Numbered from the stretch's first letter, positions 54,344-63,295 are shown. The stretch is 64,000 nt of DNA from Desulfocurvibacter africanus subsp. africanus DSM 2603 (GCF_000422545.1 NZ_KE383873.1:227905-291904); one strand, 5' to 3'. Notes: a model not told the origin generated them from the letters alone. Translations and numbers: made by a program.

Positions 54344-55939
54344 ATGAAACCTGTGCGTCCCCCGGGAAATGACCCGGCCGTGTGCCGGCGAGGTCCGAAC
54401 GAGTGGCGAGGCGTCGAGCATCTGCTCACCGATCTGGCGACCAGGCTGCTGCGCGCGCCGCCGGCCGGCATTGAGCGGACTGCGGCCTGGGCCTGCCGAA
54501 CCCTGCTCGAGTTCTTCGAGCTCGACCGGTTCGGGTTGCTGGTGCTGCAGCGCAATCGCGGCAGCGTGCAGATCGTCCTTTCCTGCCAGGCAGAGGGCGT
54601 CCCGCCCATTCCCCAGCATGTCGATATCGCGGTCCGCTATCCCTGGCTGACCCGCGGCATCCTCTCCGGCAAGGCCCTGGGGCTGAATGCGAGAGACCTT
54701 CCCCTTGAGGCGGCCATGGACAGGCGCTCCTGCGAGGAGCTCGGTATCCTGAGCCTGTTCGTCATTCCCCTGCTCACGGGCCAGGACGAGGAGTACATCC
54801 TGGCCGGCAACTCGGTGCGCCACGAGCGGGACTGGCCACGGGAGCTCCTCTCGAGGCTCCAGCTTGCCGGTGAAATGATCGTCAGCGCTCTGCGCCGCAA
54901 ACGGCTGGAGGAGGATTTCACGCGACGCGCCAAGGAGTTCCCGCAGCTCAGGAGATCCGTCGCGCAGGAGGGCTCCGCGTCCAGGCAGGGGCTTCTTCAC
55001 CGGCATGCTCATGTCGAAATCGTGGGCCAGAGCCAGGCCATTCGGCGCGTCCTGGAGCAGGTGGAGCAGGTTGCCGCCACGGACGCCACGGTGCTCATCC
55101 TGGGCGAGACCGGCACGGGCAAGGAGCTTGTGGCCAAGGCCATCCACCGCCTGAGCCAGAGAAGCGGAAGGCCGCTCGTCACGGTCAACTGCGCGTCGCT
55201 GCCCCCGGCGCTTATCGAAAGCGAACTCTTCGGGCGCGAGAAGGGCGCCTACACGGGTGCGCTCACGCGCATGGTCGGCCGTTTCGAGTTGGCCAACGGC
55301 GGGACCCTGTTCCTCGACGAGATCGGGGAGTTGCCGCGCGAACTCCAGTCCAAGCTGCTCAGGGTGCTCGAAACCGGGCTCTTCGAGCGGCTCGGCTCCT
55401 CCGCGACCCAGCGCACGGACGTGCGCATTCTGGCCGCCACGAACCTGGATCTCGCCCTGGCCGTGACGAAAGGGGCGTTTCGCAGCGACCTCTTCTACCG
55501 CCTGAGCGTTTTCCCCATCCACCTTCCCCCGCTCAGGGAGCGTCCCGAGGACATTCCTCTGCTGGTCTGGCATTTCGTGAAGGGCTTCGAATCGAGCATG
55601 GGCAAGCGTATCACGGACATAACGGACGAATCATTGAAGCGTCTCGCGGGATATCCTTGGCCTGGCAACGTGCGCGAGCTGCGCAATATCATTGAGCGAG
55701 CCATGATCACCACCCGCGGGGCGCTCCTGTGCATCGCGCCTGCCGGACCGGCCAGCCAGGCGCCATCCGCTTCCTGGCGCCTGGACGACCTGGAGCGGGA
55801 GACCCTGCTCCGCGCGCTCGAGGGCACGGGCTGGCGCATCGCCGGCTCAGGCGGCGCCGCCGCGGCGCTCGGCATGAAGCGCACGACTCTGCATTCCAAG
55901 ATGAAGCGTTTCGGCATCATGAGGCCCTCCAACCGCTGA
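54344..55939 (+). CDS. Sigma-54-dependent transcriptional activator with GAF domain
   Basis: Protein of 531 residues. N-terminal GAF-like sensor (about 25-190), AAA+ domain with Walker [15 protein letters not shown], the sigma-54 contact GAYTGA in [16 protein letters not shown] (normally GAFTGA), Walker [11 protein letters not shown], and a C-terminal Fis-type helix-turn-helix ([20 protein letters not shown]). FhlA-like architecture. GGAGG precedes the ATG. It is divergent from the large sulfatase and upstream of the ABM-MscS-BASS genes, so it is the best candidate regulator of the island; no clear -24/-12 promoter was found by eye. Confidence 0.93.
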   Translation: MKPVRPPGNDPAVCRRGPNEWRGVEHLLTDLATRLLRAPPAGIERTAAWACRTLLEFFELDRFGLLVLQRNRGSVQIVLSCQAEGVPPIPQHVDIAVRYPWLTRGILSGKALGLNARDLPLEAAMDRRSCEELGILSLFVIPLLTGQDEEYILAGNSVRHERDWPRELLSRLQLAGEMIVSALRRKRLEEDFTRRAKEFPQLRRSVAQEGSASRQGLLHRHAHVEIVGQSQAIRRVLEQVEQVAATDATVLILGETGTGKELVAKAIHRLSQRSGRPLVTVNCASLPPALIESELFGREKGAYTGALTRMVGRFELANGGTLFLDEIGELPRELQSKLLRVLETGLFERLGSSATQRTDVRILAATNLDLALAVTKGAFRSDLFYRLSVFPIHLPPLRERPEDIPLLVWHFVKGFESSMGKRITDITDESLKRLAGYPWPGNVRELRNIIERAMITTRGALLCIAPAGPASQAPSASWRLDDLERETLLRALEGTGWRIAGSGGAAAALGMKRTTLHSKMKRFGIMRPSNR

Positions 55940-56151
55940 AGGCGAGAGCTCGCCAAGCGGCCCGTTCGTCATTCTGACGAGCCGTTTCGGCACTTTTACC
56001 CCTGGCTGCCGGCTCGGCGAGCCACATAAGCGAACCTCGACAGAGACTTGCGAATGCCATCCTGCCTGGCGGGAGTTGGCAGCATTCCTGCTCTTTGACG
56101 AGCGTCTGGGCAGCGGCCACGCCTGCGCTCCCAGACGACAGGAGAGACGGT

Positions 56152-56484
56152 ATGGCCATTGTCCGGGCATCCCTGCGCATGGAGCTCTCGCCGCACCAGC
56201 TGGCAGAGGTCCTGGATGTCCTGAGCCCCCTTGTCTCGCGGACCCTGGCCGCTCCGGGATGCCTCGAATGCCGCCTGTCCAGGGATCTCACGGATGGCAG
56301 CGTCCTCTTCGAGGAATGGTGGGCCAGGGAGGAGGATTTCCACGAGCGTGTCCTGTCGGGGGATTTCCGGACGGTTCTCCTGACCATGGACATGGCTGCC
56401 AAGGAGCCGGAATTCAGGTTCTGCCTCATAGCGGAGATCAAGGGCCTGAAGGATCTCGCCCGGCTGCTCGGGCAGGAGGAGTGA
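56152..56484 (+). CDS. ABM-domain (antibiotic biosynthesis monooxygenase-like) protein
   Basis: Protein of 110 residues. I chose the ATG at 56152, with GGAG seven bases upstream; the in-frame start at 56095 has none. The ferredoxin-like ABM pattern is present: VLSPLVSRTLAAPGCLECRL, SVLFEEWWAREEDFHERVLS. Such proteins range from quinol monooxygenases to heme-degrading enzymes and unknowns; no catalytic residue decides. Upstream gap 55940-56151 carries only a type C tag. Confidence 0.8.
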   Translation: MAIVRASLRMELSPHQLAEVLDVLSPLVSRTLAAPGCLECRLSRDLTDGSVLFEEWWAREEDFHERVLSGDFRTVLLTMDMAAKEPEFRFCLIAEIKGLKDLARLLGQEE

Positions 56485-56722
56485 TGCCGCATCCCCGCGA
56501 GCTTCCGCCGGGAAGGGGACGGCGCTGGGCAAGCTGCAAACCTTGGAGGCGCCACATGAGGATAATCGTGGCCATCGCCTCCGCCATGTCCCGATTCCTG
56601 CTCCATGCGGGGCTTCGAGCCCCCTGCGCCCGGGACCGCATGGGGACGTGAACGCGCCCGAAGCCGGCGGGTTCATCGCCAGGCAGCGGGCCATGAGGCC
56701 CTCGCAAGAGGAATGGAGGCCC

Positions 56723-57895
56723 ATGGACGACCCCAGGGATATGCGCCTTTCCCTTTTCAAGGGAGGACCTCTCTACAAGGCCTTGCTGCGGGCTAGGCTC
56801 ATGGACCTGGAACATGCCGATGTCTGGCGGGCGGCGGTGCTTGCCATTGCCGTAACCTGGGTCCCCTTGGCCCTGCTTTCCCTGGTCCAGGGGCTGCTCG
56901 CAGGTGACGCCGTACAGGTTCCCTTCCTGCTCGCCATCAAGGCCCATGTCCGCTTTCTCATTGCGTTGCCGCTGCTCATCCTTGCCGAACCCATTGTCGA
57001 TGAGCGCTGGTCCTTGGCCTCCAACCACTTCGTGCGCTCCAACATGGTCTCGGAGGACGAGATTCCCCGCTTCAGGGACATCGTGGCAAGGGCCCGGCGC
57101 ATGCGGGACTCCAGATTGGCGGAGCTGCTGCTTTTCCTTACGTCCCTCGCCGGAATCATGGTCGGGCCCGCGCTCGACCTGCCCGCCTCCATTACGAGCT
57201 GGCAATACGGGACGGTCGGCGGGCTGACCGCGGCCGGCTGGTGGAACGTTCTGGTCGGCCTGACGCTGTTCCACTTCCTGCTCCTGCGCTGGCTCTGGCG
57301 CCTGCTCGTCTGGACGCTCTTCCTGTGGCGGGTTTCCCGGCTCAGGCTGCACCTTTATCCTGTGCATGCGGACTATGCCGGCGGCATCGGCTTCCTCGGG
57401 ATGGAGCAGTCCTCCCTGAAGATCCTCGTCTTTGCCCAGTCCTGTGTACTGTCGGCCAGCTTCGCCCAGCGCATGATTTATTATGAGGGCGTTCAGCATG
57501 CCGCGCTGTTTGCCGTGGCCGTGCTCTACATCGTCCTGTGTCTGTTTGTCGTGTTCGGCCCCCTGCTCACGTTCAGCCGGGCGCTTTTCGCAGTCAAATA
57601 CGACCAGGTGCATGCCTACAGCCTCATGGTTTCGGAATACAGCCGGCACTTCGCCGGAAAGTGGATAGACGGGCAGGCTTACGAAAAGGCGGCGATCCTG
57701 GGCACCGGGGACATCCAGACCCTCGCGGCGCTGGACACGACCCTGGAGATCATACGCAAGATGCACCCGTTTCCCTTCACGCTGCGGCAGGTGCTCGGTC
57801 TCGTGATTGTCGCGCTCGGGCCCATGCTTCCCCTGGTGCTCATCGAGATTCCCATCGAGGAGCTCCTCGGGATGCTGTTCAAGGCTTTGTTCTAG
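56723..57895 (+). CDS. Multi-pass membrane protein of unknown function
   Basis: Protein of 390 residues from ATG 56723, preceded by GGAGG three bases earlier. An ATG at 56690 is a possible alternative. Six or so hydrophobic helices (VLAIAVTWVPLALLSLVQGL, FLIALPLLILAEPIV, LLLFLTSLAGIMVGPALD, VLYIVLCLFVVFGPLLTF, VLGLVIVALGPMLPLVLI). Between, a soluble loop with WSLASNHFVRSNMVSEDEIP. No family recognised. The TAG stop (57893-57895) is made by a type B element. The same-strand order with ABM and MscS genes suggests an operon. Confidence 0.75.
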   Translation: MDDPRDMRLSLFKGGPLYKALLRARLMDLEHADVWRAAVLAIAVTWVPLALLSLVQGLLAGDAVQVPFLLAIKAHVRFLIALPLLILAEPIVDERWSLASNHFVRSNMVSEDEIPRFRDIVARARRMRDSRLAELLLFLTSLAGIMVGPALDLPASITSWQYGTVGGLTAAGWWNVLVGLTLFHFLLLRWLWRLLVWTLFLWRVSRLRLHLYPVHADYAGGIGFLGMEQSSLKILVFAQSCVLSASFAQRMIYYEGVQHAALFAVAVLYIVLCLFVVFGPLLTFSRALFAVKYDQVHAYSLMVSEYSRHFAGKWIDGQAYEKAAILGTGDIQTLAALDTTLEIIRKMHPFPFTLRQVLGLVIVALGPMLPLVLIEIPIEELLGMLFKALF

Positions 57896-58005
57896 AGCAG
57901 ATTGCATTTGAAATGGGGGGTCCAGGGGAATCATTTCCCTGGTGGGAGGGTCTGGGAGGGCAAAGCCCTGCCCAGTTTCTGCCAGCTCTTGTGCAAAACG
58001 CTCTA
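57893..58005 (+). repeat. Type B mobile element, copy 4
   Basis: 113 bp from TAGAGCAGATTGCATTTG to GCAAAACGCTCTA. It provides the stop of the membrane-protein gene; the flanking AAAAAG implies an original TAA stop. It separates that gene from the MscS gene. Confidence 0.85.
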
Positions 58006-58037
58006 AAAAGCAGTCTGTTCCAGGAGGGACTCATGGG

Positions 58038-59360
58038 GTGAGGCGCTGGAGATTGGCGGTGCTGCTCGCAGCGGCCTTCATCACGGCGATGCCCGCATCC
58101 GTCATCACGGCTCAGGATGTGCCGCCAGTGCTCGGCGAGCTGGATGATGGCGGGGAGCAGCCAGCCGCGATCCCCCTGCAGGCCGTGCCGGACGAGCTGC
58201 TGGAATCTCGGCTCAACGCCGTGTTTGCGAACATTCCGGACTACCGGGACATCCGGGCCGAGGCGCGGGGGGGTGTCGTCAGGCTCACCGGCCGGACCGA
58301 CAACCTCGCCGGCGCCAAGGAGGCGGAGCGGCTGGCCTCGCGCCTCGAGGGCGTGGCGTTCGTGGTGGACGAGATGCATATCGAGCCCCAGGTGGACATA
58401 CGTTTCGAGCCCATGCTGCGCAAGCTTGAGAGCGCGATCGAGGGGCTGTTGCGCCTGCTCCCCGTGCTCGCCCTCGCCCTGGCCGTCGTCGGCGCCTTCT
58501 GGCTCCTGGGCAGGGCCATCGCCCGCTGGGACTGGCTCTTCTCGCGCTTAAGCGGCAAGCGGCTGCGGCAGTACTTCCTGCGCGCGTTCGTGTCGCGCCT
58601 CATGCTCCTCGTGGGCATCGTCCTGGGCCTCTACGTCCTGGACCTGGCCGCCCTCGTGGGCGCCATCATCGGCGCGGCCGGACTCATCGGCCTGGCGCTC
58701 GGCTTCGCCTTTCGCGACATCGCCGAAAACTATCTCGCCGGGTTCCTGCTCTCCTCGCGCAGCCTCTTCTCCGTGGGTGACCGCGTGGACATCTGCGCGC
58801 ACGAGGGCAAGCTGGTGCGCATGGGCATGCGCGAGCTCATCCTCATGACCTACGAGGGCAACCACGTGCGCATCCCCAATGCCGAGGTCTTCAGGAGCGT
58901 GACCGTCAACTACTCAAGGAACCCGCAACGGGAGTGCAACTTCAGCGTGGGCGTCGATACCGGGGAAGACCTCGACCACGTCCGGGCGGTGGGCTGCGGC
59001 GCGCTGGCCGGCATGACCGGAGTCCTGCACGACCCCGAGCCCTTCATGCGCGTCGAGGAATTCGGGGAGTATGCCATGCTCGTGCGCTTCCACGTCTGGG
59101 TGGACCAGCGCACCTACAGTTTCCGCAAGGTGCGCAGCGAGGCCAAGCGCATCCTCAAGCTGGCCCTGGACGAGGCGGGCATCAGGATGCCTTCTCCCCA
59201 GCAGGAGATCACGCTTCGGCGCGCAGGGGAAAGGGCCCGGGACGCCGGGGCGGGGCAGAAGGCGCGGAATCCCGTTGCCGAGGCCGCCCGGCAGGTGGAC
59301 GTGAGCCCCGAGGAGCACATCAGGCGCCAGATCGACGAGGAGATCACGAGATCGCTCTGA
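58038..59360 (+). CDS. MscS-type mechanosensitive channel with N-terminal BON domain
   Basis: Protein of 440 residues starting at GTG 58038, nine bases after AGGAGGG. A signal peptide (WRLAVLLAAAFITAMPASVI) is followed by a BON domain about residues 55-115 (AEARGGVVRLTGRTDNLAGA), placing it in the periplasm. Membrane helices follow, the last being the pore helix IIGAAGLIGLALGFAFRDIA, then the MscS beta domain (SLFSVGDRVDICAHEGKLVR, GNHVRIPNAEVFRS). It may also serve as a porter of osmolytes. It lies 44 bases before the BASS transporter. Confidence 0.92.
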   Translation: MRRWRLAVLLAAAFITAMPASVITAQDVPPVLGELDDGGEQPAAIPLQAVPDELLESRLNAVFANIPDYRDIRAEARGGVVRLTGRTDNLAGAKEAERLASRLEGVAFVVDEMHIEPQVDIRFEPMLRKLESAIEGLLRLLPVLALALAVVGAFWLLGRAIARWDWLFSRLSGKRLRQYFLRAFVSRLMLLVGIVLGLYVLDLAALVGAIIGAAGLIGLALGFAFRDIAENYLAGFLLSSRSLFSVGDRVDICAHEGKLVRMGMRELILMTYEGNHVRIPNAEVFRSVTVNYSRNPQRECNFSVGVDTGEDLDHVRAVGCGALAGMTGVLHDPEPFMRVEEFGEYAMLVRFHVWVDQRTYSFRKVRSEAKRILKLALDEAGIRMPSPQQEITLRRAGERARDAGAGQKARNPVAEAARQVDVSPEEHIRRQIDEEITRSL

Positions 59361-59404
59361 GCCACCTGGCGATACCGCCGCGCAGCGGCGCAAGGAGTCG
59401 CACC

Positions 59405-60268
59405 ATGTTCCTGCTGGACACGTTCCAGAAAGTGCTGTTCCTGCTCTTCCTCGCACTCTCCATGCTGAGCATCGGCCTGGTGACCGGCATGCGGGACCTG
59501 AGGGCCGTTTTCGCAGCCAGGGGACTCCTGGCCCGCGCGCTGCTCGTCAACTTCATCGTGGTTCCGGCAGTGGGGACCGCCATTGTCCTGCTGCTCCCGC
59601 TCGATCCGCCCGCGGCAGCCGCCCTGCTCATCCTGGCCTGCACTCCGGGAGGGCCCAGCGCGCTCCAGTTCACAAAGCAGGCCGAGGGCACAACCGCACT
59701 GGCCGGGGTGCTCACGTTCCTGCTCACGCTCCTGGCGGTGTTCGTCTCCGACTGGCTGTTGCGGCTCGTGCTGGCCGCAGGCATCCAGCCCGTGGTTCCC
59801 CGCTGGGAGGCCATGATCTACCTGAAAGCCTACTTTCTCCTGCCGCTCGTGGCGGGCATGCTCCTCTTCGCCTGGCAGCCCGGCCTCGCGGCGAGGCTGG
59901 CCAGGCCCATGGCCCTGGCAGGAGCCGTGTCCTTCATTGCCTTCATGGTGTATACCGGGGGCGCACGCCGGGAGGCGATGGCGGACATCGAAGGCATGGC
60001 CCTCGGGGCCATGCTGGTCTTCTTCCTTCTGTCCCTGGTCGCAGGCTGGGTTCTGGGCGGCCCCGCGCGCGATTCCAGGCAGGTCATGGCCACGGCCACG
60101 AGCATGCGCAACGTCGCGCTGTGCCTGGCCATGGCCAACGCCAGCCCGCAGGGCCATGCCGTGCTCGTGCCGCTCGTGGCCTTCAGCCTGCTCATGGTGC
60201 CCCCGAACATGCTCTTCACCGTGTACGGCGCGCTGCAAGCCAGAAGGGAGAACCACAAGCCGGCCTGA
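59405..60268 (+). CDS. BASS-family (bile acid:sodium symporter-like) transporter
   Basis: Protein of 287 residues; ATG 59405 with AAGGAG seven bases upstream. About nine membrane helices. Family marks: LSIGLVTGMRDLRAVFA (helix 1-2), FIVVPAVGTAIV, ACTPGGPSALQFTKQAEGTT (conserved sodium-site region of SBF/BASS proteins) and QVMATATSMRNVALCLAMAN (R-N-V-x-L). BASS proteins import organic anions with sodium. Next to sulfatase genes, an organic sulfate ester is a plausible substrate, by inference. Confidence 0.88.
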   Translation: MFLLDTFQKVLFLLFLALSMLSIGLVTGMRDLRAVFAARGLLARALLVNFIVVPAVGTAIVLLLPLDPPAAAALLILACTPGGPSALQFTKQAEGTTALAGVLTFLLTLLAVFVSDWLLRLVLAAGIQPVVPRWEAMIYLKAYFLLPLVAGMLLFAWQPGLAARLARPMALAGAVSFIAFMVYTGGARREAMADIEGMALGAMLVFFLLSLVAGWVLGGPARDSRQVMATATSMRNVALCLAMANASPQGHAVLVPLVAFSLLMVPPNMLFTVYGALQARRENHKPA

Positions 60269-60521
60269 GCAGCGCCCGGCGATCCGGCTGCGAGCCTCGT
60301 CCGGACCGGGCGGACTCCTTCCCGCAGCGGCTTGCCCGGCCGTTTCGTCATTCTGACTCCACGCCGCCACCTCGCGTCTTCCAGGCGCCCGGAGCAGGGC
60401 CCTTCCCCGTCCGTGCAAACAGCCTTACTTGCCCCTGACTTGGCCACCTGCGCAAAGGCCTCCTCCACGCCCTAATGCGCAGGTCGATGTAATCAGCTAT
60501 GGCAGGCTGCCTTGCGAAAAT
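60269..60521. other. Intergenic region with a type C tag
   Basis: No gene. TTCGTCATTCTGAC at 60344-60357. CCTAATGCGCAG at 60471-60482 recurs at 61369-61380. Confidence 0.5.
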
Positions 60522-60538
60522 GGTATAAAAGATATACC
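60522..60538 (+). promoter_or_regulatory. Operator-like palindrome before brnT
   Basis: GGTATA AAAGA TATACC, a perfect 6-bp inverted repeat just upstream of brnT, with TATAAA inside it as a possible -10. BrnA antitoxins repress their own promoter, so this is a likely BrnA operator. Confidence 0.6.
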
Positions 60539-60546
60539 TTGTGAGT

Positions 60547-60822
60547 ATGAAATTCGAGTACGACCCAGCCAAAAGCGAAAGCAACAAGGCCAAGCACGGC
60601 ATCGACTTCGAGGAAGCGCAGGAGCTGTGGCAGGACTTGGACTTGCTGGAAGCCCCGGTCCGGTGCGAAGGCGAGCCTCGCTGGCTGGTGGTGGGTCGTA
60701 TCGGGACCGTCATGTGGACGGGCGTCATCACCTACCGGAGCGACGCCATCCGCATCATTTCCGTACGACGCGCCCGTAAAGAGGAGGTCGCGCACTATGA
60801 AAAGCAAAACCATCTCCACTGA
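60547..60822 (+). CDS. brnT: BrnT-family toxin (RNase)
   Basis: Protein of 91 residues (ATG 60547; an upstream GTG at 60541 is possible). The BrnT pattern is intact: MKFEYDPAKSESNKAKHGID, FEEAQELWQDLDLLEAP, RWLVVGRIGTVMWTGVITYR and IISVRRARKEEVAHYEK. The RelE-like fold cleaves mRNA when free of BrnA. It overlaps brnA by 26 bases. Confidence 0.92.
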   Translation: MKFEYDPAKSESNKAKHGIDFEEAQELWQDLDLLEAPVRCEGEPRWLVVGRIGTVMWTGVITYRSDAIRIISVRRARKEEVAHYEKQNHLH

Positions 60823-61048
60823 GGAGTTCGATCGCCGCTTCGACGAAGGCGAGGACGTGTCCGCCTCTGTCGATTGGGATGCCGCCCGCCGCCCCAACCG
60901 CGAGGTGAAGCGCGTCAATGTGGACTTCCCCGTCTGGATGGTGCGTGCACTGGACAAGGAAGCCGACCGCTTGGGCGTGTCGCGCCAGGCGCTCATCAAG
61001 TTCGTGCTGGACAGCCACCTGCAGGGCGGTTCCCGCCGCTGCGAGTAA
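60797..61048 (+). CDS. brnA: BrnA-family antitoxin
   Basis: Protein of 83 residues. N-terminal toxin-binding half (STEEFDRRFDEGEDVSASVD) and C-terminal ribbon-helix-helix (KRVNVDFPVWMVRALDKEAD, RLGVSRQALIKFVLDSHL). Binds BrnT and represses the operon. Start overlaps the end of brnT, the usual coupling. Confidence 0.92.
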   Translation: MKSKTISTEEFDRRFDEGEDVSASVDWDAARRPNREVKRVNVDFPVWMVRALDKEADRLGVSRQALIKFVLDSHLQGGSRRCE

Positions 61049-61470
61049 GGGCTTCAGGCATCGTCGTCTCCTCGCCGCATTCCGCGTTGTCTCCGGGAGC
61101 GGGCCAATACAAGACCCGCAAGGGGAATACGCCCGCCGCACCTTGGACGGTTACGAACTCCCTACCCACGGTAAAGCCGGAAGGACCAGAATTTCCAGGG
61201 GAGCGGTATAGCAGGTCAACTCGCCTTCGAACGCTTCTTCGACTTTCCGGCGCCTAGCGGGTTGGATCGCCTGGGGTAGTTGCCCAGGCCGACTTTGCCG
61301 TGGTGCGCAGCAAGGCCGAGATCCTGGGCTGCCTGGGGGATGAAAAAGCCTGCCGCGCATGCTCGATACCTAATGCGCAGTTAAGCCGTGGATTGAAAAG
61401 ATTATAGGTTTTAGTTAAATTGTCTTCTATTACATTGGTGTTTCACTCACGATAGTCCACGGAGATGCTC
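61049..61470. other. Intergenic region with no supported gene
   Basis: GC-rich part (61049-61368) has no intact gene; fragments such as VVAQADFAVVRSKAEILG look protein-like but are short. The sequence turns sharply AT-rich after 61380, right after the second CCTAATGCGCAG. Confidence 0.4.
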
Positions 61471-62136
61471 ATGGCCACTCTCGTAGAATCCCAGTTTAAG
61501 CAGGTTGCAGAGTCCTTCGGAGGTAAATCCTTTTCCACGTATGACTATATCTTAGCTTTTCAGGATGCATTTCCAGCTGTGTGGGTTGAGTTAGAAGAGG
61601 AATACGGGACTGGTGGTCAAGGCGCTGGCACACATTATAGCTCATTTAGTCGTGTGGCACATTATCTTAATGAGCTTACTAAGAAAGGGTATCTTGATAA
61701 GCTCGACTACCGACCCGCGCCTGATGGATGGGGTAACCCTATAATTCGCTATTGGTCCCTGAGCGCGCAGGCTCGTGAAGGCCAAGATTTTCCCGATGAG
61801 TTGCCTCAAAATATACTCATAACAGAAGGTGCGAAAAGACAAATACTGGTGAACACATACGAGCGCGACTCCACAGCTAGACAAAAGTGCATTGATAAAT
61901 GGGGAGTAAAATGCTCTGCCTGCGGTTTAGACTTTGAAAAAAAGTATGGCGTGCGCGGCGCAGGATTCATTCATGTACATCACTTAAAACCCATTTCACA
62001 GATAGGGAAAGAGTATACACTAGATCCAGCCAATGACCTAAGGCCCTTATGCCCCAATTGTCATGCAATGATACATAGATCCAGCCCCATCATCTCCATT
62101 GATGAACTAAAAGAGGTTATTAAACCTGATTATTAA
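61471..62136 (+). CDS. HNH endonuclease, restriction-type
   Basis: Protein of 221 residues; ATG 61471 with GGAG six bases upstream (an ATG at 61465 overlaps the ribosome-binding site). N-terminal about 100 residues look winged-helix-like (YSSFSRVAHYLNELTKKGYL). C-terminal HNH domain: GVKCSACGLDFEKKYGVRGA, the catalytic GFIHVHHLKPISQIG, then ANDLRPLCPNCHAMIHRSSP, giving C-x2-C...C-x2-C zinc knuckle and the H-H-x14-N-x8-H nuclease core. Such HNH proteins occur in restriction or McrA-like defence. It sits in AT-rich, probably imported DNA. Confidence 0.88.
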   Translation: MATLVESQFKQVAESFGGKSFSTYDYILAFQDAFPAVWVELEEEYGTGGQGAGTHYSSFSRVAHYLNELTKKGYLDKLDYRPAPDGWGNPIIRYWSLSAQAREGQDFPDELPQNILITEGAKRQILVNTYERDSTARQKCIDKWGVKCSACGLDFEKKYGVRGAGFIHVHHLKPISQIGKEYTLDPANDLRPLCPNCHAMIHRSSPIISIDELKEVIKPDY

Positions 62137-62320
62137 GCCAACCTATCTACTGAGCATTGTCGAGCGTTCAAAGCCATATCTAAGCTGTACTCAGTTATAA
62201 CTCATTCTATTTGTAAACCTCCCTGGGAGAGAGGGTCGCCAACATTTCTTTAGTTAGATTGAGGATAATATGTTCCAAAGCTCAGGAGGTAGTAAGTCAA
62301 ATCACTTCACGAATGATATG

Positions 62321-63295
62321 TTATTTATAAAGACCGTATTTAACTATCTTCTTGAAGAACCAATCCAGAGTGGCGTCGTTTTCAACATAGAACATAAATT
62401 CTTTCCAGCATGAACAAAAAAGATCGTTAATCCCAATAGGCAAAACATTACGGCCATGTTGTAAGTTAATGAATCGACCAATACCACCTTCAGCTTGTAT
62501 AAATCTGCAAAGCGCGGCCGATACTTTGTCATAAGATTGCAACTGGCCATATATGTGAAGAACCCAAATGAAAGATTCTTCAGAATCGACCGCATCTGAA
62601 AATGTTTTATGAACTTTAATTATGCTATTAATTTTCTCGCACCAGTGATTCTTTAACAATATAATATCTCTGGTAGAAAGATTAAGGCTTTGATGGAAGA
62701 TGTCTTGTGCCTCTGATTCTGCTTTGTACTCACCATCGCTGTAGAGTTGTGCTTTAGATAATAAGGTAATAAGCAGGCTCGTTGACACCGCAAGATAGCT
62801 GCAATCTCTGATTATACTTTCAATTAATATCGACTTGTCTTTCGGCTTAGCGTTATCAATAAGCTGCAGAATAAATCTAGAAAGGTCTTCATGCAAATGA
62901 TGAACAAATAAAGGCTTAGCCCGTTTAGTTATCAATTTTGCCAAATCTAATGGATTTTTTGCCTCTACCCTTGTAAGAAAAGGAAAAAGGAAATCCAACC
63001 ACGATATAAAGTTTTTGCTATCCACAGATCTCATAATCTCTTGCAAAATACGAATACGTTCATCCACTGATTGGAGAAATGTATATGCCATCTGCGAAGA
63101 AAACGTGTTTGAGCTTAAATCGGCATGAAAATACTTAGTAAAAGCTTGAAGAGAACTAATCCTATTCTCTACGTTATAATCATGACTTGCATGGCTGAAC
63201 TCATTAATAGCACCAGGAAATAAAATCTGCAGCAAAGAGATCAGTTCACTCTCTTCAGCACGATCAAGCTTTTTAAATATGGCGATATAAGGCAA
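62321..63295 (-). CDS. KAP NTPase, C-terminal part in the -1 frame
   Basis: Frame of 324 residues that is out of register with the KAP NTPase gene before it on the same strand. The upstream gene's sequence RYEQVN runs naturally into this frame at LPYIAIFKKLDRAEESELIS and LLQILFPGAINE, so this is the C-terminal half of one protein rather than a separate gene; its own first codon has no ribosome-binding site. The region is helical with no motif I recognise. A heptamer T TTA AAA at 63277-63271 lies at the crossing, in exactly the register needed for -1 slippage. A mutation or assembly error would give the same picture. Confidence 0.65.
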   Translation of the reverse strand: MPYIAIFKKLDRAEESELISLLQILFPGAINEFSHASHDYNVENRISSLQAFTKYFHADLSSNTFSSQMAYTFLQSVDERIRILQEIMRSVDSKNFISWLDFLFPFLTRVEAKNPLDLAKLITKRAKPLFVHHLHEDLSRFILQLIDNAKPKDKSILIESIIRDCSYLAVSTSLLITLLSKAQLYSDGEYKAESEAQDIFHQSLNLSTRDIILLKNHWCEKINSIIKVHKTFSDAVDSEESFIWVLHIYGQLQSYDKVSAALCRFIQAEGGIGRFINLQHGRNVLPIGINDLFCSCWKEFMFYVENDATLDWFFKKIVKYGLYK

